The notes under the pieces: model-generated | What the model was told of the DNA's origin: nothing | Databases searched by the model: none | What the model saw: the letters and a program-made list of their open reading frames with translations, nothing else | Shown here: one piece after another, positions 1-8,871 of the stretch | Layout: every line of letters begins with the position of its first letter | Numbering within the stretch: position 1 is the first letter of the stretch | Made by a program: the position numbers and the translations under genes | NCBI RefSeq assembly: GCF_026262505.1 | Contig: NC_067204.1 | Coordinates: forward strand, 372,001-436,000 | Length of the DNA: 64,000 nt | Origin: Trichomonas vaginalis G3 | Lineage: Eukaryota > Parabasalia > Trichomonadida > Trichomonadidae | Direction of reading: 5' to 3'

Positions 1-1224
1 CTTTACCTTTTGTCATTCCTGTCCAACCCCAATATCTATGCCTATGCCAACCTTCTTGAGATGTACTTAAATTTATGTAATGACTGTGTGCAGGTAAATT
101 TTCACCTGAAATCGTTTTACTTCCACCTGTTTCCTTTGAAGAGTTTGCACAATACAAAAACCTGTCGACTATTTGAGTCCAAGTTCCAAAACCAAGTACT
201 ACTTCTGGTCTGGTAGAGTTCATTGACGTATAAATAGAGCCTATAGGATATAATGTTTGAAGTATTTCTGTCTTTAATGTTTGAAGCTCTGTTTTGTCTG
301 CTTTCTTGTCATATAAATCTTGAGCAGTGAATTTAATATTATGTTCATCCTTCATGACATAAACATCTTTACATCTAATGTTTCTCATCGTCGTTATGTC
401 GTCATCCGATGTTAAACCTTGTGGAAAGTTAGGAGGTTTACAATATAATACATCCCCACCAGTTTCTTCAACCGTTCCTTCAATACTTTCTATAGCAACA
501 GTTGTGAAGAAATCATGTGTATGGTTCTTGTCTGCTTTCTTTTCAAGGCTAACGTTTAAGTCTGTTATTTCAGATATAGAATGTGTATGTCCAACGTCAC
601 TTTTCCTGTTTAAGGTTTCTTGTAAGTTTGTAATATTTGCAATGGTATGTGTATGTCCAACGTCACTTTTCCTGTTTAAGGTTTCTTGTAAGTTTGTAAT
701 ATTTGCAATGGTATGTGTATGAGTCTTATTTGCTTTTGTCTCTAATGTTTCTTGTAAGTTTGTAATATCAGATATAGAATGTATATGAGTCTTTTTAGAA
801 TATTCGTTTTCAGCTCTTGTCACTTCACTTGACATTTTATTGTCAACATATGTTTTGTCTGCTAGTTCAGGATGAGTATGTTCTTTTGTTGCATAAGCAT
901 TGTTAGCTCTTTCTTCTTCTTTGCTATTGCATCGTCTACATATTCTTTGTCAGCTTTGTTGTCACATCTGCCTTCAAAAGAAGTTCATTTATAGGTTTCT
1001 CGTTTAAAGTTCCTTTTGTTGGATTTATACAGACAGTATGGTTCTTATTGTCTTGAAACAGAAACTCATCTGTCATTGGGTTTAATGTCAGTTTTAAGTT
1101 TCCTTCTTTCAATGACTCAGATATCTTAGAATAGTTTGAAAAGTTTGTTGTGTTCTTATTTAGAGCTTGCATAATGAGTTGTCGGTTGTGTTGTATTTCT
1201 TATGGAAGCAATATCTTTCGACAT
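1..1224 (-). pseudogene. Fibre / tail-collar-like virion protein, partial and broken
   Basis: The minus strand encodes a fibre with a conserved N-terminal segment, then repeats of the type ADK.YV and HTHSIS.I, which are typical of trimeric phage-like fibre stalks, and the start of a C-terminal tip related to phage gp10/tail-collar domains (YPIGSIYTS, LPAHSHY). The C-terminus lies beyond base 1. A roughly 66 bp stalk unit is tandemly duplicated around 585-720. The middle differs from the E1 and E3 copies. The gene looks broken, with about two or three breaks. It diverges from the minor-capsid-like gene, 18 bp away. The likely role is host attachment, by inference from the fold family. Confidence 0.75.
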
Positions 1225-1242
1225 TTTTATTCTAGATAAAAT
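1225..1242. promoter_or_regulatory. Divergent promoter between fibre and minor-capsid-like genes
   Basis: Only 18 bp separate the two divergent ATGs. The gap carries a TTTTTAT-type motif and ATAAAA-rich sequence readable from both strands. The same tiny divergent spacer occurs at 29650-29667 and 61644-61661, which supports function. Confidence 0.5.
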
Positions 1243-2088
1243 ATGCTTCCAATAGAAAAGAAAATTCTAGAGTTGCTACAACTAAACCATTAGATGAACT
1301 TTTTACTAATGTCGGTCAAAAGTTTGAGACAGATACCGTAAAGCATGAAGGCTATCGTTTTGACTACCCATTAAGATGGTTAAGAGACCCATCCGTCACA
1401 AAAGCTATTGGCTTTCGTAGAATGAAGTTCATTTCAGAAGCCATACATGGTTTCCCATTTACGGTCGGTTTTGAAGTTCGATACTATACAAAGAAAAACG
1501 TATGTATGAGAAATTTGAACAGGGAAAACTTTTACAAGTTAGTTTGCTTATAAATTTAGAAACAACTCTTCAAGCTTTCAAGAAAAAATAAACGATATCT
1601 ATATCGAATATGCAAACCAGTATAACATTGACGAAGGAGAATACCATCTCGATATTATTTATGATAGGAAAAATGCAACTGTTAAAATCAATAAAATAGA
1701 AGACCTTGGAGAAAACGTTTATATTTCTACAAAATATAACAACTTGGCATGGTATAGATTTATGAGGATGTTAAATCAGCCTGCAGCATATCCAGTACAC
1801 CCAGACTTTTATGAAGTCGAAAACCCTAATGGAACATATGAAAATGTTTTCGACCCAGCTGCTATTATTGTTCATGCTTCATTTTCTGGCGCCCAAAACT
1901 CTTTCTTATGCTTGGCAAATGACTTTTACGAAAAACCTACAAAGTTATATGAACCGCCGAGTGGAAGTATTTCAGACTTTCAAGTATGGTTTACTACAGA
2001 TGGAAGAAAAAGAATAATTCCATTATACCATGCGTTTTACTTAGAACTTAGTTTCATATACAACTACTATCGAACGGTAAAAATATAA
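1243..2088 (+). pseudogene. Minor-capsid-like (jelly-roll-like) protein, broken
   Basis: This is a homologue of the whole 285-aa gene at 60786-61643 on the minus strand. The N-terminal block (DYPLRW then KAIGFRRMKF) and the C-terminal block (FDPAAIIVHASFSG, FLCLANDFYEKP, YLELSFIY) are shared. The same block pattern is recognisable in the 293-aa protein of E2 at 53410-54291, so I place it in a minor capsid/penton-like family by inference. The middle matches E1 but differs from E3. It is broken, with about two breaks. Confidence 0.6.
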
Positions 2089-2092
2089 TTTT

Positions 2093-2335
2093 TTAATACG
2101 GTTGAGGTGTTGGATTTGGTTGCCAACTAGACTGTGGTGCAGGTTCAGGCTGTTGTATAACAGGAGCTTGCTCTTCTGGTTCAGGGTCTTTAGGTATAAT
2201 ACCAACGAACTGACCTACTCTTTTACCAATATTTTTGACACCGTTCCAAATTCCTTTTCCGACAGATTTTATTCCATTCCATATACCTCTTCCAACATTT
2301 CGAAAGAAGTTTCCTATCTTACTGAAGAAACCCAT
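2093..2335 (-). CDS. Small amphipathic virion-type protein, 80 aa
   Basis: The protein begins MGFFSKIGNFFRNVGRGIWN and repeats a GIWNGIKSVGKGIWNGVKN pattern, giving a cationic amphipathic helix, followed by a proline/glutamine-rich tail. This resembles membrane-active minor virion proteins such as adenovirus pVI only in general character. Nearly identical copies lie in E1 (30523-30764) and E3 (60547-60789). It sits between the minor-capsid-like gene and the 120-aa gene. Its start follows a TTTTTACATATAGTAAA leader. The function is inferred. Confidence 0.7.
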   Translation of the reverse strand: MGFFSKIGNFFRNVGRGIWNGIKSVGKGIWNGVKNIGKRVGQFVGIIPKDPEPEEQAPVIQQPEPAPQSSWQPNPTPQPY

Positions 2336-2353
2336 TTTACTATATGTAAAAAT

Positions 2354-2716
2354 CTAATGTCCGCCTAGTCTCTTACGTTTCCTGTTGAGTTCCATAGCAT
2401 TCTTTAACTGGAGCTCATACATTCTGTTTCTCCTCTGGTAGAAAACATATTCTGGGTCAACTCCTGTGTTCGCGTCATCTGCATAAAGTTGTTTATATCC
2501 CACTTCAGGGTTTGTATAAAACTCTTTCCATCTCATATTTGCATACCATGGTGGCAAACCTAACGCAGCGTCATTTGACATGGCAGTTTGCATTTGTACA
2601 TCTGTTGGCACTTGACCATAGTTTGCCATTGCAGTTTGTATTCTAACTTCATTTGGAATATTCTCTGGGTTTGGTTGTCCAGGTTGCTGTGCATTCGCTA
2701 AGTTCTGTGCGTCCAT
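2354..2716 (-). CDS. Hypothetical 120-aa element protein (NYGQ/Q-rich)
   Basis: The protein is whole and I do not recognise it. It has a glutamine/asparagine-rich N-terminus with a repeated phrase (V.IQTAM.N and V.MQTAMSN), a central WYANMRWKEFYTNPEVGYKQLY segment, and a basic C-terminus (NRKRKRLGGH). Near-identical copies exist at 30785-31144 and 60166-60528, always between the amphipathic protein and the small membrane protein. This suggests a co-conserved virion cassette. A TTTTTATC motif lies about 20 bases upstream of the ATG. Confidence 0.75.
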   Translation of the reverse strand: MDAQNLANAQQPGQPNPENIPNEVRIQTAMANYGQVPTDVQMQTAMSNDAALGLPPWYANMRWKEFYTNPEVGYKQLYADDANTGVDPEYVFYQRRNRMYELQLKNAMELNRKRKRLGGH

Positions 2717-2739
2717 TTAATATTAGATAAAAATATCTC

Positions 2740-2871
2740 TTACGAGTACATATACTGAACATTTGCAGGCATTGGTTCATCTTCATATTCTCTGTACTTT
2801 TCTGCCACGTCAAATAAATAAATGACACAATGGAAAAAACCTAAAACTAACAATCCGATTTCAAACCACAT
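2740..2871 (-). CDS. Small single-pass membrane protein, 43 aa
   Basis: A short ORF starts MWFEIGLLVLGFFHCVIYLF, giving one hydrophobic segment, followed by an acidic tail ending NVQYMYS. It overlaps the 3' end of the methyltransferase gene in another frame. The ORF, its length and the overlap are preserved in E1 (31168-31299) and E3 (60011-60142). Conservation of such a short frame argues that it is real. The role is unknown. Confidence 0.65.
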   Translation of the reverse strand: MWFEIGLLVLGFFHCVIYLFDVAEKYREYEDEPMPANVQYMYS

Positions 2872-3674
2872 TTACTTACTAATAAAATTTCTTTGTTATG
2901 ACACTTTCTCCAGTTTATAGGACCTCTCTCATATTCTATCTTGTCATATATAAACTCATAGTCATGTATGTCCTCTAACCATCTCATAACAGTTTCCAAA
3001 CCACTTTTATCGGATGTAAAGTAAAAGCATGGATGGTTATGTATAACGTCTAAAGTTTCTAAAGAGTCTCTCAAAGTCCAATCTACTTGGTATTGAAAAT
3101 CCCATGTGTTATAGAACGGCGGGTCCACTATAAAGAAAACATTTTCCTTGTCTTTATATTTTTCATACAACTCTGTCCAATGACATCTCACAAACTCTAT
3201 ACCCTCAATATATTTTTCTATGTCCTCTTTGAAAACATTTGTATAGTTAAGATATAAAACTTTTGACATAAGTGTTTCAATGTCATGAACTCTTATAGAA
3301 CCACTATATAATAGTCTAGCAGATATACTATCCCAGTCTATATATTCTGCTTTTTTCAAAACCTCTCTCACAATATTTTTCTTATCTAATGGTATACGTT
3401 CCATCTTACCTATAGGTATCTTTTCTTTTAACTCTTTCAATATATTGTTTGTGTCTGGAATATGTTTGAGACGGTCCATATAGTTGTCGAAGTCATTGCA
3501 TATAATCTTTGAGTCTGGGAATATTGTATGACACAAATGGGATATATAGAAACTTCCACCGAACAAATCTACAAATGTTAGACCATTCGGTAGTTTCTTA
3601 AGTTCTCTCAATATAATATCTTTACATCTACTCTTATTTCCAAAGAACGGTAACGGTGGTTTTGTAAAATTCAT
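2847..3674 (-). CDS. Dam-like (D12 class) N6-adenine DNA methyltransferase, 275 aa
   Basis: The protein has the SAM-binding opening of D12/Dam enzymes: PPLPFFGNKSR near residues 6-16, then the motif I-like FVDLFGGSFYIS around 34-45. The catalytic motif IV is DPPFYNTWDF around 189-198, a variant of DPPY. Length fits the family (about 260-280). It would transfer a methyl group from SAM to adenine N6 in DNA. It is the outermost gene, next to the element tip, as in E1 and E3. N6-methyladenine is the known DNA mark in T. vaginalis; whether this enzyme marks host or element DNA is open. It appears whole. Confidence 0.85.
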   Translation of the reverse strand: MNFTKPPLPFFGNKSRCKDIILRELKKLPNGLTFVDLFGGSFYISHLCHTIFPDSKIICNDFDNYMDRLKHIPDTNNILKELKEKIPIGKMERIPLDKKNIVREVLKKAEYIDWDSISARLLYSGSIRVHDIETLMSKVLYLNYTNVFKEDIEKYIEGIEFVRCHWTELYEKYKDKENVFFIVDPPFYNTWDFQYQVDWTLRDSLETLDVIHNHPCFYFTSDKSGLETVMRWLEDIHDYEFIYDKIEYERGPINWRKCHNKEILLVSKCGLKSDC

Positions 3675-3941
3675 TTATATATAATAATAAAAATGTTTTT
3701 TCCTGAAAAGTGACAGAAAAGTGACAAAACATGAAAACATATATAATTTGTGAAAAGCGACACATTATATAATGTTTTCGACCCAGAAGAAGGCTTCTTC
3801 CCAGAAGCAATGGAGGAAGAAGAAGAGTCCTCCGAATTCACACCAGAAGACTAACAATTTTCCGAATAAAAACTTCATTTATACTAAACATCTTCGGGGC
3901 TAGAGGGCACGAAGTGCCTGGAAGCCCCACTTACCTGACCT
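3675..3941. repeat. E0 terminal region with hairpin and GTGACA iterons
   Basis: The subterminal region has two AAAAGTGACA repeats near 3707-3727. Bases 3773-3853 resemble the end of an acidic reading frame (ending EFTPED) and are absent from E1 and E3. Bases 3897-3928 form a long imperfect hairpin, GGGCT...GGCACGAAGTGCC...AGCCC. The tip is CCTGACCT. Confidence 0.7.
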
Positions 3942-4110
3942 TAATATAGAAGTATTCAGGTAGAATTATTATTTACTTCCCTTTACAGCTTTTCTATTGA
4001 AGAATTTTATTATTTTCTACACATTTAATATTATTGTTCTTTGAAAAAATAATTTTTACAGTCCGGTACATTTCTCCATATTAATATAGAAGTATTCAGG
4101 TAGAATTATT
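3941..4110. repeat. 30 bp direct repeat flanking about 110 bp, abutting E0
   Basis: Bases 3941-3970 and 4081-4110 are identical over 30 bp (starting TTAATATAGAAG). The first copy begins at the last base of E0. The interval is AT-rich and shows no gene. This may be a local tandem duplication of the target. Confidence 0.75.
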
Positions 4111-4323
4111 TTTACTTTTTTACGATATTTATACAAAACAATTAGAATTAAGAGAGAATCAACAACTTTACTTTTTAAACTAATATTATTTATATATAAT
4201 CATATTTTAATCCAAAACAAAAATAAAAACCAGAATTCGACTAAGTGACTTATAACAAAACCATATTGGTAGCCGCCATTCTATATTTCCTAGATATATT
4301 TGTAAAACTAATACAAATAAAAA

Positions 4324-5046
4324 TCATTCAAAGAGCTCTGTCATCATTTCAAATATCGATACGTCATTATCATCCTTAATAATCTTAGCAGGAGGATTTT
4401 CTTCTTTATTAATTTCAGAATTTTTCATTATACATTCGGTACAGTACTTGGATATATAGTCGTTAGCATTAACCCCTAGGTCTGCAGGAAATTTCTTCGC
4501 TATTTGTTGGTATCTATACCGACACTGACAGTCTGTTCGTCCACTCAACTCTGCTGCTATTTTTGTCCAAGATTTTTCTCCAAACTTTTGTACAGCATTT
4601 AAGAGCCTATAATCCTCTTCTGGAGTCCAATGAGATTTATTTATTAGAGGGTTAAGTGATCTAAGCCATCTTTGCGAACATTGTGCTGATGATCTCTTGG
4701 TTCCAATAAAATCTCGAATTAATCCCCAGTTTGATGTACCATATTTATGAATAGCAGATATCAGACGTTGATCTTCTATTGATGACCAACTATTATTTTT
4801 ACGTATTGATGAAAATTCGAATTTATTATTGTAAATCAAAGGAGTGTCTTGAAGTTCGATAAACTTATGTAATTTTTCAATGCAATCAGTAGATCCTGTT
4901 ATTTCTTTGCATGATTTTCGAGCTTCATCTATTGTTATCGAATTTAAGATGTATTTGTAAAATAATACGCGAATTTCTTGTATTTGATTATGGGCTACAC
5001 CTACCATAAGCTCATTGTATAAATTTTCGCTTGTATTATCACTCAT
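4324..5046 (-). CDS. R2R3-type Myb DNA-binding protein, 240 aa
   Basis: Two Myb repeats are visible. The first is around residues 87-131 (W..IEDQRLISAIHKYG...W, ending QCSQRWLRSLNP). The second is around 140-183 (HWTPEEDYRLLNAVQKFG..SWTKIA, ending CQCRYRYQ). A helical N-terminal region of about 80 residues and an acidic C-terminus (DDNDVSIFEMMTELFE) flank them. The first in-frame ATG (5046) is chosen; upstream in-frame codons lack an ATG. A TCATTAAA Inr-like site lies about 30 bases upstream. T. vaginalis has many such Myb genes, some acting as Inr-region transcription regulators. The targets of this one are unknown. It is host, not element, DNA. Confidence 0.9.
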   Translation of the reverse strand: MSDNTSENLYNELMVGVAHNQIQEIRVLFYKYILNSITIDEARKSCKEITGSTDCIEKLHKFIELQDTPLIYNNKFEFSSIRKNNSWSSIEDQRLISAIHKYGTSNWGLIRDFIGTKRSSAQCSQRWLRSLNPLINKSHWTPEEDYRLLNAVQKFGEKSWTKIAAELSGRTDCQCRYRYQQIAKKFPADLGVNANDYISKYCTECIMKNSEINKEENPPAKIIKDDNDVSIFEMMTELFE

Positions 5047-6125
5047 TAACTGTTCAACACAATTGTATAATTTAATGAAAGTTGAATGAAATTTATGAAG
5101 AAATTTCAAATTTAATTTTAATCATTTTAGCAGATAATAGTGAGAGTAGTAATATCAGTTTTAATAATTAAATTGACTGGGTAGTAAAAATTTTTGAAGC
5201 GAAAATTTGAGCACACATACAAAAATTTCTGAGAGATACGTTTGGGAGATATTTTACTTTGTCACAATTAAAATGAGGGAAACCGCAGATTATTCATTAT
5301 CGATGATGAATCTTGCATATATAGATACACTTGTATTAATTTATATGATTCGGAAAAATTAAAACCTTCGTTTCAATGTTAAACCATGGCAATTTCGATG
5401 GTCAATTGAAAATTCTTTGAGAAGAAGGAATATCTTTGAGGGCGACGTAAATGAACGCATATTTTGATATAAATATTTTTCAGGAGCAATGGTATATCAT
5501 TATTTGAAAATTATTTAAAAGATAATGATTCTTTCAGGGCTTTGATAATTTTATCATGAAAACCGAATATCTTTGTTGAGTTGTACTTAATTTATATATA
5601 TTCATCAACGTTAGCAAAAATAAACTAGTTATCAAATTCGCGAATAGAAATGAATGCAACTTTCATTAAGAGTTCACATATTATACTATCACTATACAAA
5701 TTGTTTAGAAAATTTAATTAATTAATAAAAACAGCTTTATCAAACAATATCCGAAAGAATTGAACTAAGATTTTATAACACTGTCCCTTTTTTTGGCATA
5801 AAAAAGCTTAAAAATTATTCATTTGTTACGAAATCATACATAAAACACCTCCGATTTCAGAATTGTAAAGTTAACAGTTTTTATAATTTCTAATTATCAT
5901 CATTAGAATATGCTACCAAAGCTAGTTTTACAACTCTTATATTTTTTCAAATTTTTGATGGTATATCCTTCACAGCATCCTCAAATTTAACAAACAGCAA
6001 AATTAATAATGATATATCCTTCACATTACCAATCCATTAAGAGTCTCCATGATCTTCCGGAAAAAAGCAAAATCAAAAATTATTTTGTTTCAAATTTTTA
6101 CAAAAATAAATCGAAAATTAAACAA
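5047..6125. other. Intergenic AT-rich DNA between the Myb genes
   Basis: No coding region or RNA gene is apparent. A GATAT/GGTATATCCTTCACA phrase occurs twice (around 5958 and 6009). Promoter sequence for the first Myb gene must lie at its left end. Confidence 0.6.
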
Positions 6126-6863
6126 TTACTCGCACAAATTAAAAAGAGATGTTGGATCTGAGGAAATATCCTTTAAGAACATAATTTGTTCAATGTCGAT
6201 ATGGGCAGCCACCTCGACTTTCTTTCGTTCGGGGGCCTTTGGTGGCTGATTATCGTAGTTCATACAAATATAGGTCGTTGGATTCAATCCAAGAGCCTCG
6301 GGGTATTTGGAAGTAATAAGCTGATATCTGTATCTGCATTGGATATCAGTTCTTCCTTTGACTTCATTGGAAACTTTTGTCCAACTATGATCTCCGTATT
6401 TTTGGACTGCATTTAGTAATGCAATGTCTTCTTTCTGAGCCCAATGGTTTTTGTTGATTATAGGGTTAAGAGACCTCTGCCATCTCTGAAGGCATTGGCA
6501 CCTTGTACGTCCGTTACCAACGTACTCTGAAACTAAAGACCAGCATTTGATGCCATAGCGGTGGATTCCAATGATCAATCTGTGATCTTCTGCAAGGGAC
6601 CAGATCTTGTTTTTCTTCTTGGAGGAAGTGTCTTCCGAGGAGGACGATGGATCTTCGTCATCATCGTTGTACCTCATAAATAGCTGTAGCTTGTCAATTA
6701 AGTTCGAGTTACCTGTTAAAGAAATGCTTGAAAGTTTTGCATCTTTTAAATCAATTTCGTTAACAATGAACTTATAAATGATGTTCCGAAGCTGCTCATT
6801 AGCTTCATCTTGCAGACCTACCATTACTTGTTCATAGCAATGAAGTACGTCTGGTGATGTCAT
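6126..6863 (-). CDS. R2R3-type Myb DNA-binding protein, 245 aa
   Basis: This is a paralogue of the neighbouring Myb gene. Repeats are around residues 88-131 (W.LAEDHRLIIGIHRYG..CW, ending QCLQRWQRSLNP) and 138-182 (HWAQKEDIALLNAVQKYG..SWTKVS, ending IQCRYRYQ). An N-terminal helical region and a short acidic serine/aspartate-rich linker precede them. The ATG at 6863 is chosen because Inr-like TCATTTTT and TCATTTAA sites lie 5-12 bases upstream, the usual short 5' leader in trichomonads. The C-terminus differs from the other paralogue (KAPERKKVEV). The tandem same-strand pair suggests local duplication followed by divergence. Confidence 0.9.
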   Translation of the reverse strand: MTSPDVLHCYEQVMVGLQDEANEQLRNIIYKFIVNEIDLKDAKLSSISLTGNSNLIDKLQLFMRYNDDDEDPSSSSEDTSSKKKNKIWSLAEDHRLIIGIHRYGIKCWSLVSEYVGNGRTRCQCLQRWQRSLNPIINKNHWAQKEDIALLNAVQKYGDHSWTKVSNEVKGRTDIQCRYRYQLITSKYPEALGLNPTTYICMNYDNQPPKAPERKKVEVAAHIDIEQIMFLKDISSDPTSLFNLCE

Positions 6864-6880
6864 TAAATGAAAAATGACAG
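6864..6880 (-). promoter_or_regulatory. Inr-like start sites of the second Myb gene
   Basis: On the minus strand two TCATTT motifs lie 5-12 bases before the ATG. They match the TCA(C/T)(T/A) initiator known in T. vaginalis. Confidence 0.55.
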
Positions 6881-7572
6881 AAAAAAAAATTATAAATCGA
6901 GAATGATGTTTATATGTTCTTAAGTCGAAAAATGTAATGAGTCTAATTATTATAAAAATTGAAAGAAGAGTTCTCAATTTAGTTTGTGATTTTTACGTAT
7001 CAAATTTTTGGAAATATATGATTAAAATTAGAAAATAAATGTTTCGTTTAGTTTATAGCGTTACGGAATTTGAAAGAAACATTTCAAATTTTTTTGAGAT
7101 AAAAAGTATTCAAAAATATGTAGGAAATTCACTTTTTCCTTTCAAAATTCCTGACATTTTGGTCTTTTTTGATTTGACAATATTCGGATAAAATGTTAGA
7201 AATCAGATGGTTGATTAAAGAGAATTGAAGTGAGACTGCGAACGTTTGATCACAAAATATAATGACTCGTGTATTATTGTATCAATAAAAAGAAACCAAA
7301 TTATTAATCAATTAAGGATAATGTATTCAAAAATGATATGTTTGGTTTTATTTGTGAGAAGACATATAATTTTTTGTGATGATTTATTAATTGAGAGGTA
7401 TAAATCATAAAAACAATCATCAAAAATTCGTTTTTGAAAACATCAAATAGTTAATAATATCTGGATTTTAACACTAGAAATGGCCAATTAATATCAAATT
7501 AGAATTTCGATAAAACGATTGATTTTCAAAAAATTGTTTTTAAATAATCATATTGAATATACTTTCAAATCT
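6881..7572. other. AT-rich intergenic DNA
   Basis: I see no gene, RNA or repeat beyond simple A/T runs between the second Myb gene and the transposon's left inverted repeat. Confidence 0.6.
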
Positions 7573-8199
7573 ATACTGTAATAAACAGAAATTCATCAAA
7601 AGCGACAGCTCTCAATTTTTTGACATTTGTAAATTCTAAATTGAATGAGAAAAATGAAATAATACTAAGCATAATACAATATTCTAGATTTAATTATAAT
7701 TAGGAAAAGTTAGTTTTGAGAGTACTTTTCATAGGCATATAGAATGAAATCTTCTGAAAAATAATATCACATAAACTCATATTATTTTCTAATATATAAC
7801 TATTTTATATAAAAATCAAATTCAATGATCTTAAAAGCGAAGGATAAACCTCACAATTTACGAATATAATGAGTGGGAATATAATGCTTATCTATCATAA
7901 AACCATATGAAATATCAATTTTTGCTTTACGCCTAATTTTTGACGACAATTAGCAAAAAATGTTAAATGTTAACACTCAGTCCATTTGAATATGAAAAAT
8001 AAAATTGACTTTGATTAAATGTTTTTATTTATCATGCAATTCTTCTTGCGACCAAAGATTTGAATAAAATTTCAAAAAATAAGATAGCTTAAAAAATAAT
8101 ATACGGTAGTGTTTACTAATAGATGAATAGTATATAAATTCTATTAAAATGGATTTGATCCAAAAAATATATAAAATTTGATCATAAATAAAATCGTTT
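7573..8199 (+). repeat. Left terminal inverted repeat of the DNA transposon
   Basis: Bases 7750-8199 match the reverse complement of 56515-56966 almost base for base. The outermost 35 bp also match the far end at 57098-57132. The roughly 140 bp between them do not align, so the repeat is a mosaic. Confidence 0.8.
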
Positions 8200-8297
8200 T
8201 AAATTACTTCTTCATTTAAATTATAACAATTATTTTTGATTTTTATTTATCATCCACAATCAAATTTGAATCTTATCACAAAAGAAGGACCACTTTT

Positions 8298-8605
8298 ATG
8301 ACTACTGCCAAATCTATAAGCAGAGAATGGCTATTTGAAGCTAAAAGAAGAATAGAAGAAGGTGAATCTTACAAAAGTGTGGGAAAGGAAGTTGAATTGG
8401 AAAATGGTAAAATTAAATTGAATGTTGCCGAAAATACAATAAGAAGAGCATTTCAACTTCAAGAAATCGAATTACCAAAAGTTAGTCGCGGCAGAAAACC
8501 AAATCCACCAACATTTGAGCAAAAACAATTAATTAATTCTTGTGTTTCACAATATAAAGGAGGAATTTCAAAAACTTATTTATTGATTAAAAGGTTTCAA
8601 AATAT
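8298..8605 (+). pseudogene. Transposase, N-terminal part (gene split by Maverick E2)
   Basis: The reading frame starts at ATG 8298 and encodes an N-terminal helix-turn-helix-like region (SREWLFEAKRRIEEGESYKS, then AENTIRRAFQL) and a basic patch (SRGRKPNPP). This probably binds DNA ends. It is cut at 8605, where Maverick E2 begins. The other half resumes at 55733 in the same frame once one AATAT duplication is discounted, so the two parts belong to one gene of about 355 codons. Confidence 0.85.
8601..8605. other. Left copy of E2 target-site duplication (AATAT)
   Basis: AATAT lies immediately before the E2 tip AGTTAGTATGGG. The matching AATAT is at 55733-55737. Five bp fits the 5-6 bp duplications made by Maverick integrases. 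Confidence 0.9.
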
Positions 8606-8617
8606 AGTTAGTATGGG

Positions 8618-8622
8618 TAAGT
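8618..8622. other. Left copy of E1 target-site duplication (TAAGT)
   Basis: TAAGT precedes the E1 tip AGGTCAGG. Its partner is at 32354-32358, right after CCTGACCT. The target lies inside the E2 terminal repeat, whose intact partner at 55716-55720 reads ACTTA. Confidence 0.9.
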
Positions 8623-8741
8623 AGGTCAGGTATGAGGGGCTTCCAGGGGCTGCGCCCCTTCTAGCCCTAAGAATTTTGCCCAAGACCCAAGAGGAGGACC
8701 GAACCCCAGCCGACCAGCCGGTGACAAAACCAAAACCGTTT
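8623..8741 (+). repeat. E1 left terminal inverted repeat (119 bp)
   Basis: It matches the reverse complement of 32235-32353 with one difference. It contains a GC-rich hairpin at 8636-8668 (GGGGCTTCC...GGGGCTGCGCCCC...AGCCC). GTGACA iterons follow immediately inside the repeat. Confidence 0.9.
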
Positions 8742-8871
8742 TTAAAAAGTGACAGACAACTCCGTTTTTTAAAAGTGACAAAACCGTTTTTCACTATATA
8801 AGAGATATGCAAACAAAAAAGTGACAGCCGCATGTTTTAAACCACAAAAACCGTTTTTTACTTCACTTAAA
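8742..8871 (+). promoter_or_regulatory. Subterminal iterons and Inr-type promoter of the 1074-aa gene
   Basis: AAAAGTGACA-like repeats occur near 8745, 8774 and 8818, next to repeated AACCGTTTTT phrases. An Inr-like TCACTT has its A at 8865, seven bases before the ATG at 8872. A TATATAAG stretch sits at 8793-8801. This is the only E1 gene where I see a clear host-type Inr. Confidence 0.5.

Larger units (their letters stand above)
1..3941. mobile_element. Maverick/Polinton E0, family I, right-end fragment
   Basis: This is the end of a Maverick that enters from the left edge of the window. Gene order is fibre (-), minor-capsid-like (+), two small virion genes (-), a small membrane protein (-) and an adenine methyltransferase (-). 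The same block recurs in E1 (28263-32353) and, inverted, in E3 (58962-63266). The tip reads CCTGACCT at 3934-3941, as in E1. The part seen has several broken genes alongside whole ones. Similarity to E1 and E3 suggests a fairly recent copy. Confidence 0.88.

Noticed and set aside
5047-8297. tRNA, snRNA or rRNA genes in the host intervals
   Set aside because: No cloverleaf, conserved rRNA or snRNA motifs were recognisable by eye. A covariance-model scan would decide.
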